The notes under the pieces: model-generated
Told to the model about the DNA's origin: nothing
What the model saw: the letters and a program-made list of their open reading frames with translations, nothing else
The model's database searches: none
From: Roseovarius sp. THAF9
GTDB lineage: Bacteria; Pseudomonadota; Alphaproteobacteria; Rhodobacterales; Rhodobacteraceae
Assembly (NCBI RefSeq): GCF_009363715.1
Contig: NZ_CP045404.1
Location: forward strand, 2,262,001-2,326,000
Length of the DNA stretch: 64,000 nt
Direction of reading: 5' to 3'
Part shown: one piece after another, positions 56,303 to 64,000 of the stretch
Layout: each line of letters starts with the position of its first letter
Numbering within the stretch: position 1 is the stretch's first letter
Translations under genes and position numbers: made by a program

Positions 56303-57826
56303 TCAAAACAGGCTGCCCTGTTCGGGCGGCGGTTTCTTAGGCTTCGGGTTCGGTCTCGCCTTCGATGTCTGCTCCACCGTTTGCGGTGCTTCGGCACTTG
56401 AACTTCCCCCGACGGCGAGCATGCCATCGCTGAACTCGATCTCCAGCGTTGCCGCTGCCTGTGCCGCGGCTTTCGTCGTCACCACCTCCGCATCGCCCCG
56501 AACCACGGCATAGCCGCGGCTCAGCGTCGCCTTGTAGCCCAGCGTCTCGCGCAGACGCTCCTGCGCGGCCAGCCGGTCGCGCCAATCCCGCACCTGCTGC
56601 CGGCTGACATCGGAGAGCCGCTTGGCGACGCGTTCGAAGTCCGCCCGTCTCTGGCTGATATCGCGCTGTAAGGTCCGCGTATTCATCCGCGCGGCAAGCG
56701 AAACGAACCCTTCACGGCGGTTTCGCACCCTTTCCCGCAGCATCCCGGGCCGCAACGCACCTGCCTTCTGCGACAGCGCGACCTGCCGCACCTGGATCGA
56801 CGCCCGCAGAGCACCGGGCAGCTTGTCCCCCATCCCGTCCAGCCTCTGGCGCGGCCCGTCCAGCAAGGCCTCGCCCCGGGGCAAGGCCCGGCTCAGGTCG
56901 CGCAGTCTTTGCCGCCGCGCCGTCACTTGTCCCTGCAGGGCTTGCAACAACCTCCCTTCCTGACCATCAAGCCAGGCCAGCAGGTCCAGCCGCACCGGAA
57001 CCGCCAGTTCCGCGGCCGCCGTGGGCGTCGGCGCCCGCTTGTCCGAGGCAAAGTCGATCAACGTGGTGTCCGTCTCATGCCCCACGGCCGAAATCAGAGG
57101 AATCTCCGATGCCGCGGCAGCCCGCACGACCGATTCCTCGTTGAACCCCCACAAATCCTCGATACTGCCGCCGCCACGCGCGACGATCAGAAGATCCGGA
57201 CGCGGCAAGACCCCTCCGGGCGTCAGCGCGTTGAAACCCTGGATGGCATTCGTCACTTCCTGCGCACAATTTTCGCCCTGAACAGCCACGGGCCAGATCA
57301 GCACCTTGCGGGGGAATCTGTCGCGCAGACGATGCAGAATATCGCGGATAACGGCGCCGGAGGGTGAGGTCACAACCCCGATCACCTCCGGCAGGTAGGG
57401 CAATTGCTTCTTGCGCTCGGGCGCAAACAACCCCTCGCCCGCCAACGCCTTGCGCCGCGCCTCCAGCATCGCCATGAGCGCGCCAATGCCGGCGGGCTTG
57501 AGGTCCTCGATGACGATCTGGTACCGCGATTGCCCCGGGAACGTTGTCAGCCGACCGGTTGCGACAACCTCCATGCCCTCTTCGGGTTGCACAGCCAGAC
57601 GTCCGGCCACGCCTTTCCAGATCACTCCGGCCAGAACCGAGCGATCGTCTTTCAGGTCCATGTAGACATGACCAGAGCGAGGCCGGCTCACGCGGCCAAC
57701 CTCGCCCTTGACGCGCACGTGGGAGAACTCTCCCTCGATCATGCGCTTGATCACCCCCGACAGATCGGAGACCGAAAATTCGGGAGCATTTTCGCCCGGG
57801 GCGCGATAATCGATGAGGTCGGACAT
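56303..57826 (-). CDS. xseA: Exodeoxyribonuclease VII large subunit
   Basis: 507 residues from [25 protein letters not shown]-terminal OB fold ([29 protein letters not shown]), then the catalytic domain [63 protein letters not shown] and [27 protein letters not shown]. The long C-terminal coiled-coil and [18 protein letters not shown] ending are normal. Works with XseB to degrade single-stranded DNA. The tail is Lys/Pro-rich. Confidence 0.96.
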   Translation of the reverse strand: MSDLIDYRAPGENAPEFSVSDLSGVIKRMIEGEFSHVRVKGEVGRVSRPRSGHVYMDLKDDRSVLAGVIWKGVAGRLAVQPEEGMEVVATGRLTTFPGQSRYQIVIEDLKPAGIGALMAMLEARRKALAGEGLFAPERKKQLPYLPEVIGVVTSPSGAVIRDILHRLRDRFPRKVLIWPVAVQGENCAQEVTNAIQGFNALTPGGVLPRPDLLIVARGGGSIEDLWGFNEESVVRAAAASEIPLISAVGHETDTTLIDFASDKRAPTPTAAAELAVPVRLDLLAWLDGQEGRLLQALQGQVTARRQRLRDLSRALPRGEALLDGPRQRLDGMGDKLPGALRASIQVRQVALSQKAGALRPGMLRERVRNRREGFVSLAARMNTRTLQRDISQRRADFERVAKRLSDVSRQQVRDWRDRLAAQERLRETLGYKATLSRGYAVVRGDAEVVTTKAAAQAAATLEIEFSDGMLAVGGSSSAEAPQTVEQTSKARPNPKPKKPPPEQGSLF

Positions 57827-57864
57827 GACCCTATCTTTGACGCATCCCGCCCCGGTTGGAAAGG

Positions 57865-58425
57865 TCAGGCAGCACGGCTTTCGTGACGGCCTTCGCAAAT
57901 TTCCTCGATTACCTTGCCGCAGAAATTCGGCAGATCATCCGGATTGCGGCTGGTGACCACGCCTTGGTCCACCACCACCGGGCTGTCTTCCCATCTTGCA
58001 CCGGCATTTTCCATGTCAGTGCGAATCGAATGGTAAGACGTAAGGTGCAGCCCCTTGGCGATACCCGCCTCGGCCAGCAGCCACGGCGCGTGACAGATAG
58101 CGGCGATGGGTTTCTTGGCCTCGAAGATCGACTTGATGAATTTCACGGCTTTCTGGTCGGTGCGCAGGATGTCCGGGTTGATCTGGCCGCCGGGAAGAAC
58201 CAACGCATCGTAATCGCCTGGGCTGACAACGTCGATGGTCTTGTCAACATCGACCGACCGGCCCCAGTCGTTCTCATCCCAGCCGCGGATCTGGCCAGCC
58301 TTCAGAGATACGATGTGGACCTCGGCACCTTCGCTCAGCAACGCATCGCGCGGCTTTTCAAGTTCCGATTGTTCGTAGCCGTCGGTGGCCAGTATCGCGA
58401 CTTTTCGGTTCGACAGTTTGGTCAT
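57865..58425 (-). CDS. DJ-1/PfpI-family type 1 glutamine amidotransferase-like protein
   Basis: 186 residues, [29 protein letters not shown]. The nucleophile elbow [21 protein letters not shown] holds the conserved Cys-His of PfpI proteins, and [17 protein letters not shown] is the second landmark; the Glu at YEQSELE is the DJ-1-type glutamate. YhbO-like members act in stress resistance, as a protease, glyoxalase or deglycase by various reports. Genes after it on the strand: xseA 39 bp away, possibly cotranscribed. Confidence 0.92.
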   Translation of the reverse strand: MTKLSNRKVAILATDGYEQSELEKPRDALLSEGAEVHIVSLKAGQIRGWDENDWGRSVDVDKTIDVVSPGDYDALVLPGGQINPDILRTDQKAVKFIKSIFEAKKPIAAICHAPWLLAEAGIAKGLHLTSYHSIRTDMENAGARWEDSPVVVDQGVVTSRNPDDLPNFCGKVIEEICEGRHESRAA

Positions 58426-58516
58426 TTCATTACTCCTGCATTACTCGATTACGTTACATTTCTCCAACGCCACGCCCCCGGATCCGTTCCCGCGACAGGC
58501 GGTCACGCTTACCCGC

Positions 58517-58744
58517 TCAGGCCTCCGTCTCGTCGCTCTTGATAAAGCAATCGGGGCAGCACAATGCGCAGGCATTCAGCGGATCGTAGCTTTGTGCGGC
58601 CTTTTCCATCGCCTGTGCGCAGCCATCATACGTGCCCAGCGTCTCCATCTCTATGTCCGGCAGCACTTGGCACGTGTCCGCATGGACGAAATGCATCCCC
58701 TCGGACTCGGGCATCTTGGTCACCAGATACGTCTGATCAATCAT
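58517..58744 (-). CDS. Small cysteine-rich protein
   Basis: 75 residues from ATG 58744 (MIDQTYLVTKMPESEGMHFVHADTCQVLPDIEMETLGTY). A C-terminal Cys cluster NACALCCPDCFIKSDE (C-x2-CC-x2-C) plus single cysteines at HADTCQV and DGCAQAM could bind zinc or iron. AAAGGGAAAC precedes the start; a longer in-frame frame upstream lacks a ribosome site. It is upstream of the PfpI gene and divergent from purD. Function unknown. Confidence 0.72.
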   Translation of the reverse strand: MIDQTYLVTKMPESEGMHFVHADTCQVLPDIEMETLGTYDGCAQAMEKAAQSYDPLNACALCCPDCFIKSDETEA

Positions 58745-58856
58745 GTTGGTTTCCCTTTCTGTCACCGTTTTCCGAATGCGGCGCGTATCCGTCGTGGTCC
58801 TTGCCACCCCGAAGCCGACCGATTAGAGAGCCGACAAAACCGGAGTTTTGTAACAA

Positions 58857-60122
58857 ATGAATATCCTCATTCTCGGCGGCGGCGGGCGCGAACATGCTCT
58901 GGCCTGGGCGGTGATGCAGAACCCCAAATGCGACAAGCTGATCGTGGCGCCGGGCAATGCCGGGATTGCGCAGATCGCCGAATGCGCGTCGCTCGACATC
59001 GAGAACGGCGCCGCGGTGGTGAATTTCTGCGAGGCCAACGCCATTGACTTCATCATCATCGGCCCCGAAGCGCCGCTGGCCGCCGGCGTCGGCGACAGGC
59101 TGCGAGACGCGGGCTTTCTCGTCTTTGGCCCATCGAAAGCGGCGGCCCAGCTCGAGGCCTCCAAAAGCTTCACCAAGGACATCTGCGACGCCGCGAACGC
59201 ACCCACCGCCGCCTACGGCCACTTCACCGATGCCGATGCTGCCAAGGATTACGTGACCCGCCAAGGCGCGCCCATCGTCGTCAAGGCCGATGGCCTGGCC
59301 GCCGGCAAGGGCGTGATCATCGCCCAGACCGTGGACGAGGCGCACGCCGCCATAGACGACATGTTCGGCGGCAGCTTCGGCAGCGCCGGCGCCGAGGTGG
59401 TGATCGAGGAGTTCATGGACGGCGAAGAGGCGTCGTTTTTCGTGCTCTGCGATGGCCAGACGGCCCTTCCCATGGGCACCGCCCAGGACCACAAGCGCGT
59501 GGGCGAAGGCGACACCGGCCCCAACACCGGCGGCATGGGCGCCTATTCCCCCGCCCCCGTCCTGACCGATGAGGTGGCGGAAAAGGCGCTGGACCAGATC
59601 ATCCGCCCCACCCTACGCGTCATGGCCGAGCGCGAGATGCCCTACCAGGGCGTGCTCTATGCAGGGCTGATGATCAAGGATGGCCAGCCGCGACTGGTGG
59701 AATACAACGTGCGTTTCGGCGACCCCGAATGCCAGGTCCTGATGCTGCGCTTGGGCGCCCAGGCGCTGGACCTGATGCAGGCCGCCGCCGAGGAGCGACT
59801 GCACCAGATCGAGGCCAGTTGGGCCGACGATCATGCCCTGACGGTGGTGATGGCCGCAAAGGGCTACCCCGGCACCTACGAGAAAGGCAGCATTATTAAC
59901 GGGTTGGACGACTGTCCTGAGGACAGCTTTCACATGGTGTTCCACGCGGGCACCGGCGAAAAGGACGGAAAGATCACCGCCACGGGCGGCCGGGTGCTGA
60001 ACGTCACGGCTCGCGGCGATACTCTGCGCGAGGCGGCGGACCGCGCCTATGGCATGATTGATCGACTCGACTGGCCCGACGGGCTCTGTCGGCGCGATAT
60101 CGGGTGGCGGGCGCTGGATTGA
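58857..60122 (+). CDS. purD: Phosphoribosylamine--glycine ligase
   Basis: 421 residues, MNILILGGGGREHALAWAVMQNPKCDK. Second step of purine synthesis, joining glycine to phosphoribosylamine with ATP. N-terminal Rossmann-like domain, ATP-grasp with VVKADGLAAGKGVIIAQTVDEA and EVVIEEFMDGEEASFFVLCDG, then PTLRVMAEREMPYQGVLYAGLMI and VEYNVRFGDPECQ (metal-binding). The C-terminal domain ends DGLCRRDIGWRALD. Monocistronic, followed by a palindromic repeat. Confidence 0.97.
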   Translation: MNILILGGGGREHALAWAVMQNPKCDKLIVAPGNAGIAQIAECASLDIENGAAVVNFCEANAIDFIIIGPEAPLAAGVGDRLRDAGFLVFGPSKAAAQLEASKSFTKDICDAANAPTAAYGHFTDADAAKDYVTRQGAPIVVKADGLAAGKGVIIAQTVDEAHAAIDDMFGGSFGSAGAEVVIEEFMDGEEASFFVLCDGQTALPMGTAQDHKRVGEGDTGPNTGGMGAYSPAPVLTDEVAEKALDQIIRPTLRVMAEREMPYQGVLYAGLMIKDGQPRLVEYNVRFGDPECQVLMLRLGAQALDLMQAAAEERLHQIEASWADDHALTVVMAAKGYPGTYEKGSIINGLDDCPEDSFHMVFHAGTGEKDGKITATGGRVLNVTARGDTLREAADRAYGMIDRLDWPDGLCRRDIGWRALD

Positions 60123-60156
60123 GTTTCGGACCGCGCTGCGCGCGATCCGACAGATG

Positions 60157-60231
60157 CGGGGGCCAGCCCCCGTACGCAGGTTCAAGCGGGGGCCAGCCCC
60201 CGCAGCCCCGGGATATTTATGGCCAGAGGAA
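60157..60231. repeat. Dispersed palindromic repeat after purD (copy 2)
   Basis: Two identical hairpins CGGGGGCCAGCCCCCG (60157-60172 and 60187-60202), then a 26-bp core (60206-60231) that is an exact inverted copy of 19244-19269. It lies between the convergent purD and ferredoxin genes and may end both transcripts. Confidence 0.85.
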
Positions 60232-60239
60232 AATGCGGG

Positions 60240-60590
<351 letters not shown>

Positions 60591-60656
60591 TCAAGGGTTC
60601 CTAGACGTGCCACGTAGCCGATGCCAGTCCCATTTGCGACATCACGCGGAAAAGAG

Positions 60657-60689
60657 TTGCGCAAAATTCGCGATGTTCTAGCTATGTTC
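60657..60689 (+). promoter_or_regulatory. SOS (LexA) promoter with GTTC-N7-GTTC box
   Basis: A -35 TTGCGC (60657-60662), 17-bp spacer and -10 AGCTAT (60680-60685). The -10 lies inside GTTC-TAGCTAT-GTTC (60675-60689), the LexA box of alphaproteobacteria. Predicted transcription start is about 60692, the ATG itself, so the mRNA looks leaderless. Confidence 0.8.
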
Positions 60690-60691
60690 TT

Positions 60692-61087
60692 ATGAAGGTT
60701 TTCTCCGAGAGCACGGCCCATGACTGGCCACGCCCGCCTTCCGCGCTGGTGGCCGCGCGCATAGGCGACCCGCCGGACGGGGCGCGCGTCACCGTCGCGG
60801 GCCTCGTCATCCTGCGCCAGCGCCCCGGCACGGCCAAGGGCGTGATCTTCATCACGCTCGAGGACGAGACCGGCGTGGTCAACATCGTGGTCTGGCGCGC
60901 TCTTTACGAGAAATACCGCCGCGCTGTCATCGCCGGGCGGCTCCTGCGCGTCACCGGCCGTATCCAGCGGCAATCAGGCGTCGTGCACGTCATCGCCGAG
61001 GATGTCGAAGATATCTCGCACTTGCTGGATCGCCTGTTGGAGGACGCGGGCGACAGCACACTTCCCCAAGCGGATCAAACCGCGTAA
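60692..61087 (+). CDS. Stand-alone OB-fold protein resembling the DnaE2 C-terminal tail
   Basis: 131 residues, MKVFSESTAHDWPRPPSALVAARIGDPPDGARVTVAGLVILRQRPGTAKGVIFITLEDETGVVNIVVWRAL.. Residues ~30-115 match the C-terminal OB fold of error-prone polymerase DnaE2 (GLVxxRQRPGTAKGVxFxTLEDETGxxNxVVW, RLLRVTGRIQRQSGVVHVIAE). No polymerase domain is present upstream. The SOS box overlapping its promoter and the lack of a Shine-Dalgarno suggest LexA-controlled leaderless expression. It could be a dnaE2 remnant or a genuine small damage-response ssDNA/OB protein. GTG 60749 is an alternative start. Confidence 0.75.
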   Translation: MKVFSESTAHDWPRPPSALVAARIGDPPDGARVTVAGLVILRQRPGTAKGVIFITLEDETGVVNIVVWRALYEKYRRAVIAGRLLRVTGRIQRQSGVVHVIAEDVEDISHLLDRLLEDAGDSTLPQADQTA

Positions 61088-61122
61088 GATGCTGCAAAAC
61101 ACGCCGAAAAAGGCACGAGCAG

Positions 61123-61650
61123 ATGATCCGACCGACCGTGATAGCCCCCTGCGCCCTTCTGGCGCTAGCCGCCTGTGGAGACATGTCCGGCGCGGATACC
61201 AAGGCGGTGCAACGGCTGGACACCCCCCCACCCGGTGCGGCCCCCGGCACCTGCTGGGCACAAGATACCTCGCCCGCCGTGGTGGAAACCGTAACCGAGC
61301 AGATCCTCGTCAGCCCCGCCGAGGTGGCCGATGACGGCACCGTCACGCGTCCCGCCAGCTACCGGACCGAGACCGCGCAGAAGATCGTACAGGAACGGCG
61401 CGTCACACGATTCCAAGTCCCCTGCCGCGCTGAACTGACGCCGGAATTCAACACCTCGGTGCAGCGCGCGCTCAAGGCCCGCGGGCTCTATCGCGGGCCG
61501 ATCAACGGTCAGCTGGATCGGGGCACCCGCGCCGCCATCCGTCGCTTTCAAAAGCCGCAGGGATTTGATTCCGATATCCTGTCCATTGCCGGGGCGCGTC
61601 AGCTTGGATTGATTGCGGTCGCCCGCGACACGCCGGACACCCCGGGATAA
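61123..61650 (+). CDS. Peptidoglycan-binding lipoprotein
   Basis: 175 residues. Lipobox in MIRPTVIAPCALLALAACGDMS, then a Pro/Thr-rich linker and a C-terminal PG_binding_1-type module (~105-165): FNTSVQRALKARGLYRGPINGQLDRGTRAAIRRFQKPQG. Likely tethered to the outer membrane and contacting the wall. Downstream of the OB-fold gene by 36 bp; SOS-coregulation is possible but unproven. ATG 61123 is preceded by GAGCAG. Confidence 0.82.
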   Translation: MIRPTVIAPCALLALAACGDMSGADTKAVQRLDTPPPGAAPGTCWAQDTSPAVVETVTEQILVSPAEVADDGTVTRPASYRTETAQKIVQERRVTRFQVPCRAELTPEFNTSVQRALKARGLYRGPINGQLDRGTRAAIRRFQKPQGFDSDILSIAGARQLGLIAVARDTPDTPG

Positions 61651-61660
61651 TCGGCTTTCG

Positions 61661-61687
61661 TTAACCAACAGTTTACCAAATTTAACC
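61661..61687 (+). promoter_or_regulatory. Phased TTAACC-like repeats upstream of the beta-barrel gene
   Basis: TTAACC (61661), TTTACC (61672) and TTAACC (61682), 10-11 bp apart, ending 22 bp before the next start. The half-sites recall CtrA (TTAA-N7-TTAA) sites but spacing is not exact. Confidence 0.4.
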
Positions 61688-61708
61688 AATCTGAACGCGT
61701 GAGGTGCA

Positions 61709-62371
61709 ATGCGGCTCAAGCGCGTTATCATTCCCCTTTTTCTTATCGCCAGTGTCGCGCCGGCCCTGGCCGGTCCCTGGATGCGGGTCGAGGGGGAAAC
61801 CTTCTTGAGCTATTCCATCGAGACCGACCTCGAGAACGGCATCTCAGATGGCAGCGGGTTCTACGGCTCGCTTTATGCCGAACACGGTCTGACGAAGCGC
61901 CTGACCGTCGGCCTGGATGCGGGCGGTCACGAAGACGACATATCCAAAGCCATTGCGTTCTTGCGCTGGCCCGTCGGTGCCGCGGACCGCAAACTGCGCG
62001 TCAGTGCCGAGTTCGGCCTCGGCATGACGCGCGAAGACTTCGCATTGCGCCCGGGCATCAGCGTCGGCCGCGGGCTGGAACTGGGGGATATACCCGGATG
62101 GGTCAGCGTCGACAGCCGGGCGGTAATCATTGGCAGTTTCGATGGCGTGCTGGAGACCGACATCACCTTCGGCCTAAGCCCCAGCCCCGAGGCCAAGATC
62201 ATCCTGCAACTACAAACGGGCATCCCGACGCAAAGCGATCCCTACGCCAAGCTGGCGCCATCTTATGTGCGCCGCATTGCACCCGGCCGTCATATCGAGG
62301 TCGGCTTGGTTGCCGGCGTGGCAGAGGCAGATGATTTCAAACTGAAACTCGGCCTCTGGCACCAGTTCTAA
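61709..62371 (+). CDS. Predicted outer-membrane beta-barrel-like protein
   Basis: 220 residues. Signal peptide MRLKRVIIPLFLIASVAPALAG. The mature part is alternating strands: TFLSYSIETDLENGISDG, GSLYAEHGLTKRLTVGLDAGGHE, KLRVSAEFGLGMTREDFALRPGISVGRGLEL, ending IEVGLVAGVAEADDFKLKLGLWHQF with a C-terminal aromatic residue, as in barrel proteins. No family name. Preceded by the phased TTAACC repeats. Confidence 0.7.
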   Translation: MRLKRVIIPLFLIASVAPALAGPWMRVEGETFLSYSIETDLENGISDGSGFYGSLYAEHGLTKRLTVGLDAGGHEDDISKAIAFLRWPVGAADRKLRVSAEFGLGMTREDFALRPGISVGRGLELGDIPGWVSVDSRAVIIGSFDGVLETDITFGLSPSPEAKIILQLQTGIPTQSDPYAKLAPSYVRRIAPGRHIEVGLVAGVAEADDFKLKLGLWHQF

Positions 62372-62396
62372 GGCGTTGCGCGACACCTCCCGTGCA

Positions 62397-64000
62397 TCAG
62401 ATCAGATCGTCGATCCTGATGCGCATCGTGACCGTCCCGCGGACCGCCTTTTCCCAGCGCAAGTTGACCCTGTCCTTGTTCGGGCCTTCCTTTCCGTCAT
62501 AGTAAGGCACCCCGAAATAGGCCGTCCCATCGGCTTCGCGGATCGCTCCCTCGGCCACGATCGACTCGACCGTCTGCGCCCAGGCCTCGAACGGCAGCTT
62601 GGGATGGGGCGACACGACCCAGGTCTTCTGAGCGCTGGCTTCGGTGTGTTGCACGACCAACGGATTTTCCACCTGGATATTGACGTTGAAATAGGCGTTG
62701 TCCTCGAAGCGGATGTTACGGAACCGCTCGAAGTTCATGGTCGCAAAGCTGGTGTCGATACCCTCGAAGCGGTCGATCGGCCCGTCGATCAGGCGCACCG
62801 TGTTGCCCGTCACCGTCAGCCCGGTGATGAAATGCCCCGGCCCATAGGGTTTTACGGACAGGAAGTTGAAAGAGGGCGCAGTGCTCTGGCTGAGGAAAAC
62901 GTTGCTGGTTATGGACAAAGCGCTGAACGAAAATTCGCTCGAGAAATCAGGCGCCTCGTCGTACTCGTTCGTCCACTCGATCGACCCGTCACAGATGTAA
63001 TTACCCGTGATAGAGCCGCGATTGTTGGTTCGCGTCAGCACGAAGATCGCGCTGCGCGGGCCCGGATCGGCGCTGTCGCCTTGGAAACAATGGTTGCCTA
63101 TGATGATGCTGGACGACCCCGCCAAAATCGCGAAATGCTTGAAGAAATTGCACCGGCAATTGCGGATCTTGATGTCGTTGCCGTTGCAGTTGACCCCGAT
63201 CGTCGTCCGGTTCGGCACCAGAAGCGGACTTTCCCGCGACAAGAACTGGCACCGATCGATCATCATGCCCTGGTCACCCTCGCCGTGGCTGGTGATGCCC
63301 CGGTCAAGCGGCTGAGTGAAGAAACAGTCGCGGAAATGAATGGCCGAGCCCGCGGGCGGCAGCAGCACGGCACTGCAATCGCCGCCGCACTGGAACTCGA
63401 CATTCGACACCGCGAATTTCGAGATCTGCGAGAAGCCACTGAAATCCCACATGTACTTGAACCGTTTGAACGTGTAGTTCTGCGTGCCTTCCGCATCGTA
63501 GAGCGGCTGGCTCAAGGTCACGGTCTGGGCGCCGATGTTTTTGGAACGAACATAGACCTCCCGGCCCACCCCGTTGCCCGTGACCAGCGATCCGACCTGA
63601 ATATTGGCCACGTTCGCCACGTTGGTCAGGCGTTTGTTGTCGTTGGCGTTGTAGGTTGCCTGAGAGGTGATGGTGTCGGTGTCCCAGTTCGGTCCCGGAA
63701 AGACCGAGAACTGCGCGTTCTTGATCACGTGCCGCGTCTTGTAGACCGTCCGGTTTGGCACCGCCGCCTGCATATCCACCGGCGCGCGCAGGGCCACCTT
63801 GCGGCCTTTTATGTCCAGCTCGACATGACCCGGGTTGTTCAGCAGCGCCTGGTAGGCCTTTTTGAACGCCATCTCTGTATCGCCACCGAAGGCGTCCACG
63901 TACTTGGAAAAGTCGAAATCGTTAACCAGCTCGAAAATCTTGTCGACGGGCATGGTGACCTCGCCCTCGAACTCGACCTTGCTTTGTACGGTCAGGCTGT
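62397..64000 (-). CDS. Right-handed beta-helix protein, probably pectate-lyase-like (runs off right edge)
   Basis: At least 518 residues; the frame stays open to the window edge, so the N-terminus is missing or the start is ATG 63953. The visible part has repeated strand coils typical of beta-helices: IKNAQFSVFPGPNWDTD, IKIRNCRCNFFKHFAIL, NTVRLIDGPIDRFEG and FRNIRFEDNAYFNVNIQVEN. The pectate-lyase-3/right-handed helix architecture is usual for surface polysaccharide-degrading or tail-spike-like proteins. A GAGG precedes ATG 63953, but upstream codons are also coding-like. Substrate unknown. Confidence 0.72.
   Translation of the reverse strand, partial: SLTVQSKVEFEGEVTMPVDKIFELVNDFDFSKYVDAFGGDTEMAFKKAYQALLNNPGHVELDIKGRKVALRAPVDMQAAVPNRTVYKTRHVIKNAQFSVFPGPNWDTDTITSQATYNANDNKRLTNVANVANIQVGSLVTGNGVGREVYVRSKNIGAQTVTLSQPLYDAEGTQNYTFKRFKYMWDFSGFSQISKFAVSNVEFQCGGDCSAVLLPPAGSAIHFRDCFFTQPLDRGITSHGEGDQGMMIDRCQFLSRESPLLVPNRTTIGVNCNGNDIKIRNCRCNFFKHFAILAGSSSIIIGNHCFQGDSADPGPRSAIFVLTRTNNRGSITGNYICDGSIEWTNEYDEAPDFSSEFSFSALSITSNVFLSQSTAPSFNFLSVKPYGPGHFITGLTVTGNTVRLIDGPIDRFEGIDTSFATMNFERFRNIRFEDNAYFNVNIQVENPLVVQHTEASAQKTWVVSPHPKLPFEAWAQTVESIVAEGAIREADGTAYFGVPYYDGKEGPNKDRVNLRWEKAVRGTVTMRIRIDDLI

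Overview
The window is GC-rich, densely coded chromosomal DNA from an alphaproteobacterium, most likely a marine member of the Roseobacter group (Rhodobacteraceae). The clues are a propionyl-CoA carboxylase cluster next to a PccR/ScfR-type regulator, a SAM-II riboswitch in front of metZ, FolE2-type GTP cyclohydrolase, a choline-O-sulfate/choline operon, an FnrL-like box, an alphaproteobacterial SOS box (GTTC-N7-GTTC) and several Rhodobacteraceae-restricted DUF proteins. I see no rRNA, tRNA, CRISPR array, insertion sequence, integrase or phage module. The long open frames opposite real genes are GC-driven shadows and are left out.

Region 1 (1-14.3 kb) is propionate assimilation. On the minus strand run pccB, four overlapping unknown exported or membrane genes, small lipoproteins, pccA, another lipoprotein, a sulfotransferase-like gene and the 5' end of methylmalonyl-CoA mutase (cut by the left edge). 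TTTGC/GCAAA operator clusters lie in front of pccB and in front of the plus-strand regulator pccR, so PccR probably controls both. An efflux MFS gene and a small dimeric-barrel protein lie between.

Region 2 (14.3-21.4 kb) is choline sulfate and choline use: a Tat-exported peptide-type ABC binding protein (minus), then betI, betC, a GST-like gene and betA (plus), with a 20-bp BetI-type palindrome in the divergent promoter. A dispersed palindromic repeat is inserted before betA. A YdcH-type small protein follows with a perfect FNR box. Region 3 (21.4-30.2 kb) is mixed metabolism and stress: a DMT exporter, acyl-CoA dehydrogenase, CAP protein, HisN-type phosphatase, XRE regulator, quinone oxidoreductase, a divergent LysR/DUF1127 pair, a Bax-inhibitor-1 membrane protein behind a heat-shock-like promoter, rpmG and a SleB hydrolase.

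Region 4 (30.2-37.7 kb) is the glyQ - DUF6446-like - DUF1206 - glyS - PPDK-like cluster. Region 5 (37.7-54.6 kb) carries a SPOR/peptidoglycan-binding pseudoprotease, a TPP enzyme coupled to trkH, a K/A/P-rich protein, folE2, riboswitch-controlled metZ, yciB, a second DMT transporter, MgtC, ftsY and a lytic transglycosylase. Region 6 (54.6-64 kb) has an AlkB-like hydroxylase, xseA, a PfpI protein, purD, ferredoxin, a LexA-type SOS promoter driving a stand-alone OB-fold protein that resembles only the tail of DnaE2, a peptidoglycan-binding lipoprotein, a beta-barrel-like protein and a beta-helix protein cut by the right edge.

The most unusual signals are the SOS-controlled, apparently leaderless DnaE2-tail protein (60657-61087), a 22-codon leader ORF linking the SAM-II riboswitch to metZ (46864-46932), a protease-like protein that has lost all three catalytic residues (37798-39558), and a translationally coupled cassette of unknown genes between pccB and pccA.
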